From: Spirosoma sp.
GTDB lineage: Bacteria > Bacteroidota > Bacteroidia > Cytophagales > Spirosomataceae
DNA length: 23,909 nucleotides
Reading direction: 5' to 3'
NCBI GenBank assembly: GCA_025351545.1
Contig: JANXVQ010000754.1
Location: forward strand, 1-23,909
Position 1 is the stretch's first letter. Each line of letters opens with the position of its first letter. The position numbers and the translations under genes are program-made. Below, one piece after another: positions 1-5,931 of this stretch. Under the pieces are notes generated by a model. The model saw only the letters and a program-made list of their open reading frames with translations, did no database searches and was not told the DNA's origin.

Positions 1-406
1 GTTCGGCGCAGACACGGTCCCAGGCATATACATCGCTCGGAAATTCGCTTCCAACCAGTACAATTTGCTGCCCTGCCTGAATGCCGGGTTTACGCGATAG
101 ATTTCGCGCTACTACCGCCATACCATAGGACACCGACGGCACAATGGCAATCCGCTCCGGGTCGGGCGTTCCGGTGTTCCGGTTATTGATGAGTTCGGAG
201 AATAAAGTGCGTACGCGAACGGCTCCACTAAAGAAATCATCGGGGTGCAGGCCGAAGGGATTCGTGTCGCGACGAATAGCGTCATAGCCCGCTTGTTCAA
301 CAGTTCGGCTAAAAGGCGAACGGGTGGCACAGTTCAGATAATGGATGCCTTCGGGAAGGGTGAATTTTTCTTTCTGAGTAAGCAGTGGCGTTGTGGCAAT
401 GGTCAT
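1..406 (-). CDS. class V aminotransferase-family protein, N-terminal part (cut by window edge)
   Basis: The minus strand is open from an ATG at 404-406 to the left edge, giving 135 residues. The visible part carries features of the N-terminal region of fold-type I, class V aminotransferases (selenocysteine lyase / isopenicillin-N-epimerase-like). It has an opening strand with HYLNCATRSPFS near residues 22-33, an amphipathic helix, an FFSGAVRVRTLFSELIN segment, and then the IAIVPSVSYGMAVVARNL stretch that in this family contacts PLP. The PLP lysine would lie beyond the window. The gene is divergent from the one starting at 488. A possible but imperfect -7 element (TTATTTTG on the minus strand) sits upstream. 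The family is fairly certain; the substrate cannot be read from this fragment. Confidence 0.8.
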   Translation of the reverse strand, partial: MTIATTPLLTQKEKFTLPEGIHYLNCATRSPFSRTVEQAGYDAIRRDTNPFGLHPDDFFSGAVRVRTLFSELINNRNTGTPDPERIAIVPSVSYGMAVVARNLSRKPGIQAGQQIVLVGSEFPSDVYAWDRVCAE

Positions 407-487
407 ACGAAAAAAATCAAAATAATTAATTTATTCTGGCACGAGGTTTGTTTATATTATTTTGAATTCTTAAACATTACCATTTCT

Positions 488-1024
488 ATGACTACCCTGT
501 TGGGCATTGGTTCGCGTATTCGGCACGACGAGTTTGGTAATGGCGTCATTATCAATCTAAAAGCGAATGGCTATACCGTCACGTTTCACGATTATGGGGT
601 GAAGATACTTAAATTCGACGCGCCTTTAACCATCATCGAAGCCCTGGAGCCGGATGGTGATATGGTAAGTTTATTTGATGTAGAGCAGTCGATTACGCGG
701 ATTCTTCAGCGCTGGATCGACCAGACAGAAATTGTTCCCCTGGGTGATAAATGGAAAGGTGGTAAACTGATTTTAAAACCCGGCCGGACCGATTTATCCC
801 AGAAGGAAATGCCAATTGATGGCTTCTTTCATAAAATCGTGATGGTACGTGATCGCCTTCGGGTACTCGAACAGCGCATAAATGCCAGTTCCATAGAGGA
901 TGAAGAGAAGGTTAATATTCAACAATATATCACCCGGATTTACGGTAGCCTGACCTCGTTCAATCTACTATTTAAACACCCGCATCAACAGTTCGTTGGC
1001 GAAAAAAGTACGGCAGACGCCTAA
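488..1024 (+). CDS. conserved protein with UvrD/PcrA C-terminal-like (Tudor/KOW-type) N-terminal module; function unknown
   Basis: This 178-residue protein starts at ATG 488. A longer in-frame extension back to 245 would run antisense through the coding part of the divergent aminotransferase and is rejected. Residues 6-50 read GIGSRIRHDEFGNGVI, then YTVTFHDYGVKILKFDAPL. This matches the pattern G-x-x-V-x-H-x-x-F-G-x-G-x-V, then V-x-F, G-x-K-x-L and APL, of the small barrel domain at the C-terminus of UvrD/PcrA helicases, where it contacts nucleic acid or RNA polymerase. The remainder (residues 60-178) is mostly helical with no motif I recognise. No signal peptide or membrane segment is seen, so it is probably cytoplasmic. 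The gene ends 75 bases before a strong intrinsic terminator and appears monocistronic. The domain resemblance is seen by eye; any nucleic-acid role is inference. Confidence 0.75.
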   Translation: MTTLLGIGSRIRHDEFGNGVIINLKANGYTVTFHDYGVKILKFDAPLTIIEALEPDGDMVSLFDVEQSITRILQRWIDQTEIVPLGDKWKGGKLILKPGRTDLSQKEMPIDGFFHKIVMVRDRLRVLEQRINASSIEDEEKVNIQQYITRIYGSLTSFNLLFKHPHQQFVGEKSTADA

Positions 1025-1099
1025 TCATACAGACGCGTAGCCCGCTAACGCTAAAGAGAGTGAATATTTTATTTAGTTTTGGGTTAGTTAGACTGGGGC

Positions 1100-1137
1100 T
1101 CCCCGCTATCGACTTCGATGGTGGGGACTTTTTTTTT
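1100..1137 (+). terminator. strong rho-independent terminator after the Tudor-like gene
   Basis: Positions 1100-1111 and 1116-1127 form a 12-bp stem (TCCCCGCTATCG with CGATGGTGGGGA, including two G-T pairs) around an ACTT loop. It is followed by C and nine T (1129-1137). The polarity fits the plus-strand gene ending at 1024. The minus-strand side has no T-run, so it would not terminate the convergent xerD by itself. Confidence 0.88.
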
Positions 1138-1166
1138 GGAAATGGGCAAACGCAAACACATAGTTA

Positions 1167-2096
1167 TTACCCTTTGCTTCGTGCTCCATACCCATTGCCA
1201 CCTGCTCTTGGGTGAAACTCGCGCAGTGTTTGTTGTAAATAATCCCGGTCCAGGTGGGTATATATTTCGGTGGTGGTAATGGATTCATGACCAAGCATTT
1301 GCTGCACGGCTCTTAAGTCAGCCCCGCCTTCAATGAGATGTGTAGCAAACGAATGGCGGAAGGTGTGTGGGCTGATTATTTTTTTTATACCTACCTCGGC
1401 CGCCAGCTTTTTAATGATCGTGAAGACCGAAATGCGCGAAAGCTGCTTGCCGCGCAGGTTGAGGAAAATGGTGTCTTCGTCGCCCTTTTGCACATCTAAT
1501 TTGCCGCGAACGTGTTCGACGTAAATGCGGGTATAATGCATGGCATCCTCGCCAATTGGTACTAACCGGACTTTGTCACCCTTACCCAATACCCGCAAAA
1601 AGCCTTCGGTAAAATAGCAGTTCGTCAGGCGTAGATTAAGCAATTCGGTTACCCGAAGCCCCGAACTATATAACACTTCGAGCATGGCGCGGTCGCGGGT
1701 GCCGCCGGGCGTTGACAGGTCAATTACTGCCAGCATATCTTCAATTTCGGGAAAGCTAAGCGTATCGGGAAGCTTTCGGCCTAATTTCGGGGATTCCAGC
1801 AACTGAGTCGGGTCATGCTGAATCAAATTTTCGAGTAATAAATACTTGAAAAACGACTTGATGCCCGATAACATCCTGGCCTGACTATGCGCTGATAAGC
1901 CTAACTCGCCGAGGTATTTCAGAAAATTCATTAATTCTTTTTCCGTCACCTGCATGAGCGTTCGGCCAGGATCGGTCAGGAGAATATATTCGTGCAGTTT
2001 TTCGGCATCATGCAGATAAGCTTCCACCGAATTTTCGGCCAATGACCGCTCCAGTTTAAGGTAGTTCTTGAAGGCGTTTATATAACTTTGCCACAT
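1167..2096 (-). CDS. xerD: site-specific tyrosine recombinase XerD
   Basis: XerD acts with a partner recombinase at the chromosomal dif site to resolve chromosome dimers. The product is 309 residues from the MWQSY start (usual length about 300). The N-terminal SAM-like DNA-binding domain covers roughly residues 1-90 and the catalytic domain 105-290. The visible active site is Arg148 (SSGLRVTEL), Lys172 (GKGDKVRL), His244 and Arg247 (SPHTFRHSFATH), His270 (LGHESITTTEIY) and the nucleophile Tyr279. With this start, the numbering coincides with that remembered for E. coli XerD. MSMWQ at 2102 is an alternative start. A further upstream ATG at 2120 lies inside an intergenic inverted repeat and is unlikely. 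The gene is divergent from aroQ, a neighbourhood common in Bacteroidota. No mobile-element genes lie nearby, so this is the housekeeping enzyme, not a phage integrase. Confidence 0.93.
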   Translation of the reverse strand: MWQSYINAFKNYLKLERSLAENSVEAYLHDAEKLHEYILLTDPGRTLMQVTEKELMNFLKYLGELGLSAHSQARMLSGIKSFFKYLLLENLIQHDPTQLLESPKLGRKLPDTLSFPEIEDMLAVIDLSTPGGTRDRAMLEVLYSSGLRVTELLNLRLTNCYFTEGFLRVLGKGDKVRLVPIGEDAMHYTRIYVEHVRGKLDVQKGDEDTIFLNLRGKQLSRISVFTIIKKLAAEVGIKKIISPHTFRHSFATHLIEGGADLRAVQQMLGHESITTTEIYTHLDRDYLQQTLREFHPRAGGNGYGARSKG

Positions 2097-2102
2097 ACTC
2101 AT

Positions 2103-2191
2103 GTAATGAATAATGAACAATGCAGAATGTAAAATGAATACCTGCCCAAGTAAACTGCATTATCCATTATTCAGTATCCATTATTCATTCC
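2103..2191. repeat. intergenic inverted-repeat element, copy A (between xerD and aroQ)
   Basis: The left arm at 2103-2122 (GTAATGAATAATGAACAATG) is an imperfect reverse complement of the right arm at 2172-2191 (CAGTATCCATTATTCATTCC), with about 16 of 20 positions pairing. The 25 bases at 2167-2191 match positions 14499-14523 of the second copy at 21 of 25 positions, and all four differences are transitions. The element fills the whole space between two divergent genes and stops one base before the aroQ start codon. It looks like a member of a dispersed palindromic intergenic repeat family. Confidence 0.6.
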
Positions 2192-2192
2192 A

Positions 2193-2627
2193 ATGAAACA
2201 AATCCTTATTATTAACGGTCCGAACCTGAACCTGTTAGGCAAGCGCGAGCCGACTATTTACGGCAATCGCTCGTTTGTCGATTATCTGAAAACTATCGAG
2301 GAGTTATTTCCCGAGGTGCAACTTCGCTATTTTCAGTCGAATCACGAGGGTGAACTGATCGATAAAATTCATGAGCTAGGTTTTGATGTAGACGGCATCG
2401 TGATTAATGCCGGTGCTTTTACCCACACCTCCATCGCCATTGCCGATGCGCTGTCGGCCATAACAGCCCCGGCTGTAGAGGTGCATATTTCCAATGTACA
2501 TGCCCGTGAGTCGTTTCGGCACCACAGCTATTTATCGGCTAAATGTAAAGGTGTTGTTGTCGGTATGGGCCTGATGGGTTACGAACTGGCGGTGAGGTAT
2601 CTGTTGAGTTATAAAGCAGTATCATGA
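2193..2627 (+). CDS. aroQ: type II 3-dehydroquinate dehydratase
   Basis: AroQ catalyses the third step of the shikimate pathway, dehydrating 3-dehydroquinate to 3-dehydroshikimate; type II enzymes are soluble dodecamers. The protein is 144 residues, the normal length. The N-terminal signature INGPNLNLLGKRE (residues 7-19) includes the active-site Arg region. The catalytic Tyr23 (TIYG) lies on the lid loop. Asn72 and His78 lie in INAGAFTHTS, His98 in VEVHISNVHARE, and Arg109 in SFRHHSY. All key residues are present. Its stop overlaps the next start as ATGA (2624-2627), which suggests translational coupling with the SerC-like gene. No Shine-Dalgarno is visible; a repeat element directly abuts the start. 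Confidence 0.97.
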   Translation: MKQILIINGPNLNLLGKREPTIYGNRSFVDYLKTIEELFPEVQLRYFQSNHEGELIDKIHELGFDVDGIVINAGAFTHTSIAIADALSAITAPAVEVHISNVHARESFRHHSYLSAKCKGVVVGMGLMGYELAVRYLLSYKAVS

Positions 2628-3634
2628 TAAGCTTTTATCCTGGTCCGTCGAAAGTATATCCGCAGGTGGCCGATTACGCCGTTGAGGCTGTGCATCAGGG
2701 TATTGTAAGTCTGAACCACCGAAGCGCGGGCTTTATGGACATCGTGAAAGAGACCGTTCGGCTGCTTCACGAAAAACTTGACATTCCGGCCGATTATCAC
2801 GTCGCTTTGGTTTCATCAGCAACCGAGTGCTGGGAAATTGTGGCCCAGTCGCTCACGGCAGCATGCAGTCTGCATCCGTACAATGGCGCTTTTGGTAAAA
2901 AATGGGCCGAGTACGCCTATAAAATTAAGCCACCTACTAACCTGAGCGAGGCCGATGTATTGTGTATCGTTCAAAACGAAACGGCCAACGGTACGCAGGT
3001 CAATATGGAAACGCTGGCCCAGTTTCGACATGATTTCTCGGCTCTGATTGCCGTCGATGCCGTTTCGTCGATGGCCGGTATTACGCTCGACTGGTCGCTG
3101 GCAGATGTCTGGTTTGCGTCGGTGCAGAAATGTTTCGGGCTTCCGGCCGGGCTGGCCGTACTGATTTATTCACCAGCCGCGCTCAAACGGGCAGAGGAAA
3201 TTGGCGAGAACAGTCACTATAATAGCCTCTTATTTATTCACGAGAACTTCTCGAAATTTCAGACGCCTTACACACCCAATGGCCTGGGTATTTATCTGCT
3301 CATGCGGGTTTTGCAGCAGATGCCGCCAATAGCTACCGTTGATGCCACTACAAAAAAACGGGCGATTGACTGGTACACATTTGTTGAGCAGGAAATGAAC
3401 GCATCGCCCTGTACCCTGCTGAACAATGATTTAGCTGTCCGATCCGACACGGTAATTGCTGTGCAAGGCCTTGAAAAAGAGATAAGTATTATTAAAAAAG
3501 CTGCTCAACAATCGGGAATTATGCTTGGTAATGGCTATGGCGACTGGAAAAATACAACGTTCCGAATTGCCAATTTCCCGGCTATCACGGAGGAGGAGAT
3601 TGGAACTTTAAAACAATTCCTGCGGTCGTTCTAA
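2624..3634 (+). CDS. serC: SerC-like class V aminotransferase (probable phosphoserine transaminase)
   Basis: This is a PLP-dependent, fold-type I, class V aminotransferase of 336 residues. The N-terminus FYPGPSKVYPQV and the SLNHRSAGF segment (29-37) are the substrate-binding patterns of phosphoserine aminotransferases. QNETANGTQV (117-126) is the family's conserved turn, Asp145 (AVDAVSS) contacts the PLP ring nitrogen, and Lys169 in SVQKCFGLPAG is the Schiff-base lysine. Phosphoserine transaminase converts 3-phosphohydroxypyruvate and glutamate into phosphoserine. The protein is somewhat shorter than E. coli SerC, and annotation pipelines sometimes call such proteins alanine-glyoxylate aminotransferase family. 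It is coupled to aroQ by a four-base overlap. No serA is visible in the window, so the exact substrate is inferred. Confidence 0.8.
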   Translation: MISFYPGPSKVYPQVADYAVEAVHQGIVSLNHRSAGFMDIVKETVRLLHEKLDIPADYHVALVSSATECWEIVAQSLTAACSLHPYNGAFGKKWAEYAYKIKPPTNLSEADVLCIVQNETANGTQVNMETLAQFRHDFSALIAVDAVSSMAGITLDWSLADVWFASVQKCFGLPAGLAVLIYSPAALKRAEEIGENSHYNSLLFIHENFSKFQTPYTPNGLGIYLLMRVLQQMPPIATVDATTKKRAIDWYTFVEQEMNASPCTLLNNDLAVRSDTVIAVQGLEKEISIIKKAAQQSGIMLGNGYGDWKNTTFRIANFPAITEEEIGTLKQFLRSF

Positions 3635-3696
3635 CGACTGATTTTTGTCAGGTCACTATAACGACCCGGGGCTTCGTCAGCCTAATAGAAAACGCC

Positions 3697-4272
3697 ATGT
3701 TCAGCCTCAAAGAAACAGTTTCCGTTACGCTCATTCTTTTTTCCGTCATCGACGTAGTCGGGTCGTTGCCGGTAATTATAGACCTTCGCAAGAAAGCGGG
3801 TAAAATTGAGTCTGGACAGGCTACGTTCGCATCGGGCGTTCTAATGATATCATTTCTATTTTTGGGGGAGGAGATTCTGAAATTATTCGGCGTCGACGTA
3901 GCTTCGTTTGCGGTGGCCGGTGCGTTGATTATTTTCCTGATTGGTCTGGAAATGATTTTGGGCCGCACCATTTTTAAGTCAGAGATGAGCACTGGCGGAG
4001 CCACGCATATTGTCCCGATTGCTTTTCCGCTTATTGCCGGAGCTGGTACGCTGACAACAATTATTTCCCTACGGGCAGAGTACCAGACGCTCAATATTAT
4101 CATCGGAATTATTCTCAACCTGATTCTGATTTACGCTGTTCTAAAATCGTCGGGATGGCTGGAAACAAAACTAGGCTCGGGTGGTTTGGAAGTGCTGCGT
4201 AAAATCTTCGGGATTATTCTGCTGGCAATTGCCATCAAGCTCTTCAAAACCAATTTGATCGCCGATTTCTAA
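3697..4272 (+). CDS. MarC-family integral membrane protein
   Basis: The product is 191 residues and almost wholly hydrophobic, with about six predicted transmembrane helices (roughly residues 5-27, 42-62, 69-88, 112-130, 134-152 and 164-186). The PIAFPLIAGAGTLTTIISL stretch (residues about 107-125) is the hallmark of the MarC/UPF0056 family (usual P-L-A-F-P-L-I-A-G-P-G-A). MarC was once linked to multiple antibiotic resistance, but that was not upheld, and its function remains unsettled. It begins 62 bases after the SerC-like gene on the same strand with no terminator between, so it may be read from the same transcript. No soluble domain is fused. Confidence 0.9.
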   Translation: MFSLKETVSVTLILFSVIDVVGSLPVIIDLRKKAGKIESGQATFASGVLMISFLFLGEEILKLFGVDVASFAVAGALIIFLIGLEMILGRTIFKSEMSTGGATHIVPIAFPLIAGAGTLTTIISLRAEYQTLNIIIGIILNLILIYAVLKSSGWLETKLGSGGLEVLRKIFGIILLAIAIKLFKTNLIADF

Positions 4273-4592
4273 AATACTTTTTACCCTAAACCGGTCGGCT
4301 AGCTAAATCCCCTGAAGATCAGGGCTGGTATGGCGTCGGGCCGGGTGGCCGGTGCCGGGTTAAAGAAGATTAGTGATTATGCTGCTCTCTGGTGATCGTC
4401 TGCAGCCTGACTTTGTTTGGTGCTTTTTAATGGATTTTTAACTGTATTGCCATACAACATAAACTTCTCAGAGAAGGCTATCAGGCTGAAAATATATAAT
4501 TTCCACTGAAATAAGACGATTCCTAAGGCTACATGTGGCCTATACATGAATTTTTTTGTCTTGCCGGATTGAATTGCAATGTCATAATATTT

Positions 4593-4618
4593 TACAGTAA
4601 ATATGGTTGATTACTGTA
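4593..4618. promoter_or_regulatory. perfect inverted repeat TACAGTAA-N10-TTACTGTA, candidate operator
   Basis: The two 8-base arms are exact reverse complements separated by 10 bases, a centre-to-centre spacing compatible with a dimeric regulator. The site lies about 95 bases upstream of the candidate -7 element of the GSII gene, in an otherwise gene-free stretch. Its role as a nitrogen-responsive operator is inference; no known consensus was matched. Confidence 0.4.
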
Positions 4619-4711
4619 CCAAACGAATTTTAATTATAATATTTCCGCAAAACCGGTAAGAAATATGGCTAAAGGGTATATTGGCATTTATATTTTATTG
4701 TAAAGCCGTAC

Positions 4712-4719
4712 TATATTTG
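4712..4719 (+). promoter_or_regulatory. candidate Bacteroidota -7 promoter element (TATATTTG) for GSII
   Basis: TATATTTG matches the Bacteroidota primary-sigma -7 consensus TAnnTTTG exactly. It lies 48 bases before the chosen start at 4768, leaving a leader of about 40 bases. No good TTTG -33 element is seen at the usual 17-23 base spacing, which might mean activator dependence. Confidence 0.5.
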
Positions 4720-4767
4720 CTGATAGTATCGTACAAAACCCCTATTCAATTCAATTCCACTGCAATC

Positions 4768-5802
4768 ATGGCAAAGTCGAAGTTAGAGTACATTTGGCTC
4801 GATGGCTATAAGCCCACGCAAAGCCTGCGTTCCAAAACTAAAATTGAAGCTGATTTCTCGGGTGAACTCGAAGATTGCGCTATGTGGTCTTTCGACGGTT
4901 CCTCGACCGGACAGGCCGAGGGTGTTTCTTCAGACTGTTTGCTGAAACCAGTTTACATTTGTCCTGATCCACAGCGTAAAAGCGCCTTCCTCGTTATGTG
5001 CGAAGTGTTGAACGCCGATGGTACTCCTCACGTTTCAAATGGTCGTGCTACGATTGAAGACGACGATAACGATTTCTGGTTTGGTTTTGAACAGGAGTAC
5101 TTCCTGTGGGATATGGCTATTGACAAGCCACTTGGTTTTCCTGAAGAAGGTTTCCCAACTCGCCCGCAAGGCCCTTACTATTGCTCGGTTGGTGCACAAA
5201 ACGCCTATGGCCGTAACATCGTTGAAGAACACCTCGATGTTTGCCTGGATGCCGGTCTAAACGTAGAAGGTATCAATGCTGAAGTGGCAACGGGCCAGTG
5301 GGAATTTCAGATTTTTGCTAAAGGTGCAAAAGATGCTGGTGACCAGATCTGGATCGCTCGTTATCTGCTGGAGCGCATTGGCGAATCATATGACGTATCT
5401 ATCAACTGGCATTGCAAGCCTTTGGGCGACACTGACTGGAATGGATCGGGTATGCACGCTAACTTCTCGAACACAGCGCTTCGCACATCGGGTAGCAAAG
5501 ACGTGTACGATAAAATTTGCAAGTCGTTTGCGCCACCGGCTATTATCAAAGAACACATTGCGGTATATGGTGCCGACAACGAACTGCGCCTGACGGGTAA
5601 ACACGAAACCCAGTCTATCGATCAGTTCTCGTATGGTATCTCAGACCGGGGCGCATCGATCCGTATTCCTATTGCTACGGTAGAACGCGGCTGGAAAGGC
5701 TGGCTCGAAGATCGTCGTCCAAACTCGGCGGCTGATCCGTATAAAGTAGCGGCTGTAATCATCAAAACCGTTAAGTCGGCTGAGGTGCTCGAAGAAGCAT
5801 AA
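4768..5802 (+). CDS. glnA: glutamine synthetase, type II (eukaryotic-like GSII)
   Basis: GSII makes glutamine from glutamate, ammonium and ATP in the cytoplasm. The ATG at 4768 gives 344 residues, the usual GSII size. The upstream in-frame extension to 4681 covers the promoter region and is rejected. The beta-grasp N-domain ends with MWSFDGSSTGQAEG (39-52), a signature of the eukaryotic type. The catalytic domain shows the metal-binding EQEYFLW (108-114), PYYCSVGAQNAYGR (136-149), GINAEVATGQWEFQI (168-182), WHCKPLGDTDWNGSGMH (214-230), and the ATP/phosphate segment LTGKHET to RGASIRIP (275-301). The adenylylation tyrosine site of GSI is absent, as expected for this class. It is followed by a terminator and then by a class III glutamine synthetase, so the two are probably regulated separately. 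Confidence 0.95.
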   Translation: MAKSKLEYIWLDGYKPTQSLRSKTKIEADFSGELEDCAMWSFDGSSTGQAEGVSSDCLLKPVYICPDPQRKSAFLVMCEVLNADGTPHVSNGRATIEDDDNDFWFGFEQEYFLWDMAIDKPLGFPEEGFPTRPQGPYYCSVGAQNAYGRNIVEEHLDVCLDAGLNVEGINAEVATGQWEFQIFAKGAKDAGDQIWIARYLLERIGESYDVSINWHCKPLGDTDWNGSGMHANFSNTALRTSGSKDVYDKICKSFAPPAIIKEHIAVYGADNELRLTGKHETQSIDQFSYGISDRGASIRIPIATVERGWKGWLEDRRPNSAADPYKVAAVIIKTVKSAEVLEEA

Positions 5803-5821
5803 GCTAAAATAAATAATTGAG

Positions 5822-5854
5822 AAGCCCGGTTGCGAAAGTGAGCGGGCTTTTTTT
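5822..5854 (+). terminator. rho-independent terminator after GSII
   Basis: AAGCCCG at 5822-5828 pairs with CGGGCTT at 5843-5849 around a short inner helix and GAAA loop, followed by a run of seven T (5848-5854). It lies 20 bases after the GSII stop and separates GSII from GSIII. Confidence 0.9.
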
Positions 5855-5931
5855 GTACTATCCATTGTAATCGGTGCTCAAGGCATGTATGTTTGGTTAA
5901 ATTTCAGTCTAAAACCGCCTAAACCTTTATA

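Larger units (their letters stand above)
4273..4767. other. long intergenic region upstream of GSII, with several palindromic sites
   Basis: These 495 bases carry no plausible gene. The first part holds a short hairpin at 4310-4324 (CCCTGA-AGA-TCAGGG) and a GC-rich patch around 4333-4362. The second half is AT-rich. It contains a near-palindrome AGGCTACATGTGGCCT at 4526-4541, the perfect inverted repeat at 4593-4618, and the candidate promoter at 4712-4719. The region is unusually long for this window and is probably the control region of the glutamine synthetase genes. Confidence 0.6.

Noticed and set aside
245..487. Upstream extension of the Tudor-like protein to an ATG at 245
   Set aside because: It runs antisense through the conserved N-terminal coding part of the divergent aminotransferase and lacks the domain pattern.
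1167..2096. Tyrosine recombinase as evidence of a mobile element or integron
   Set aside because: The sequence is a full-length housekeeping XerD with XerD-type numbering, next to aroQ, with no attachment-site duplication, phage or cargo genes nearby.
3648..4118. A 156-codon minus-strand frame opposite the MarC-family gene
   Set aside because: MarC has clear membrane segments and a family motif; the opposite frame has low-complexity Ile/Arg/Ser content typical of a shadow.
4526..4560. Near-palindrome followed by a T-run as a terminator after marC
   Set aside because: The stem is weak (mismatch at the fifth pair) and the T-run begins about ten bases after it; more than 250 bases beyond the marC stop.
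4681..4767. Upstream extension of GSII to an ATG at 4681
   Set aside because: It covers the TATATTTG promoter element and adds 29 residues absent from the GSII family; MAKSKLEYIW is the natural start.
5018..5604. Several 65-105 codon frames overlapping the GSII gene on both strands
   Set aside because: They are shadow frames of a strongly conserved gene with no domain of their own.
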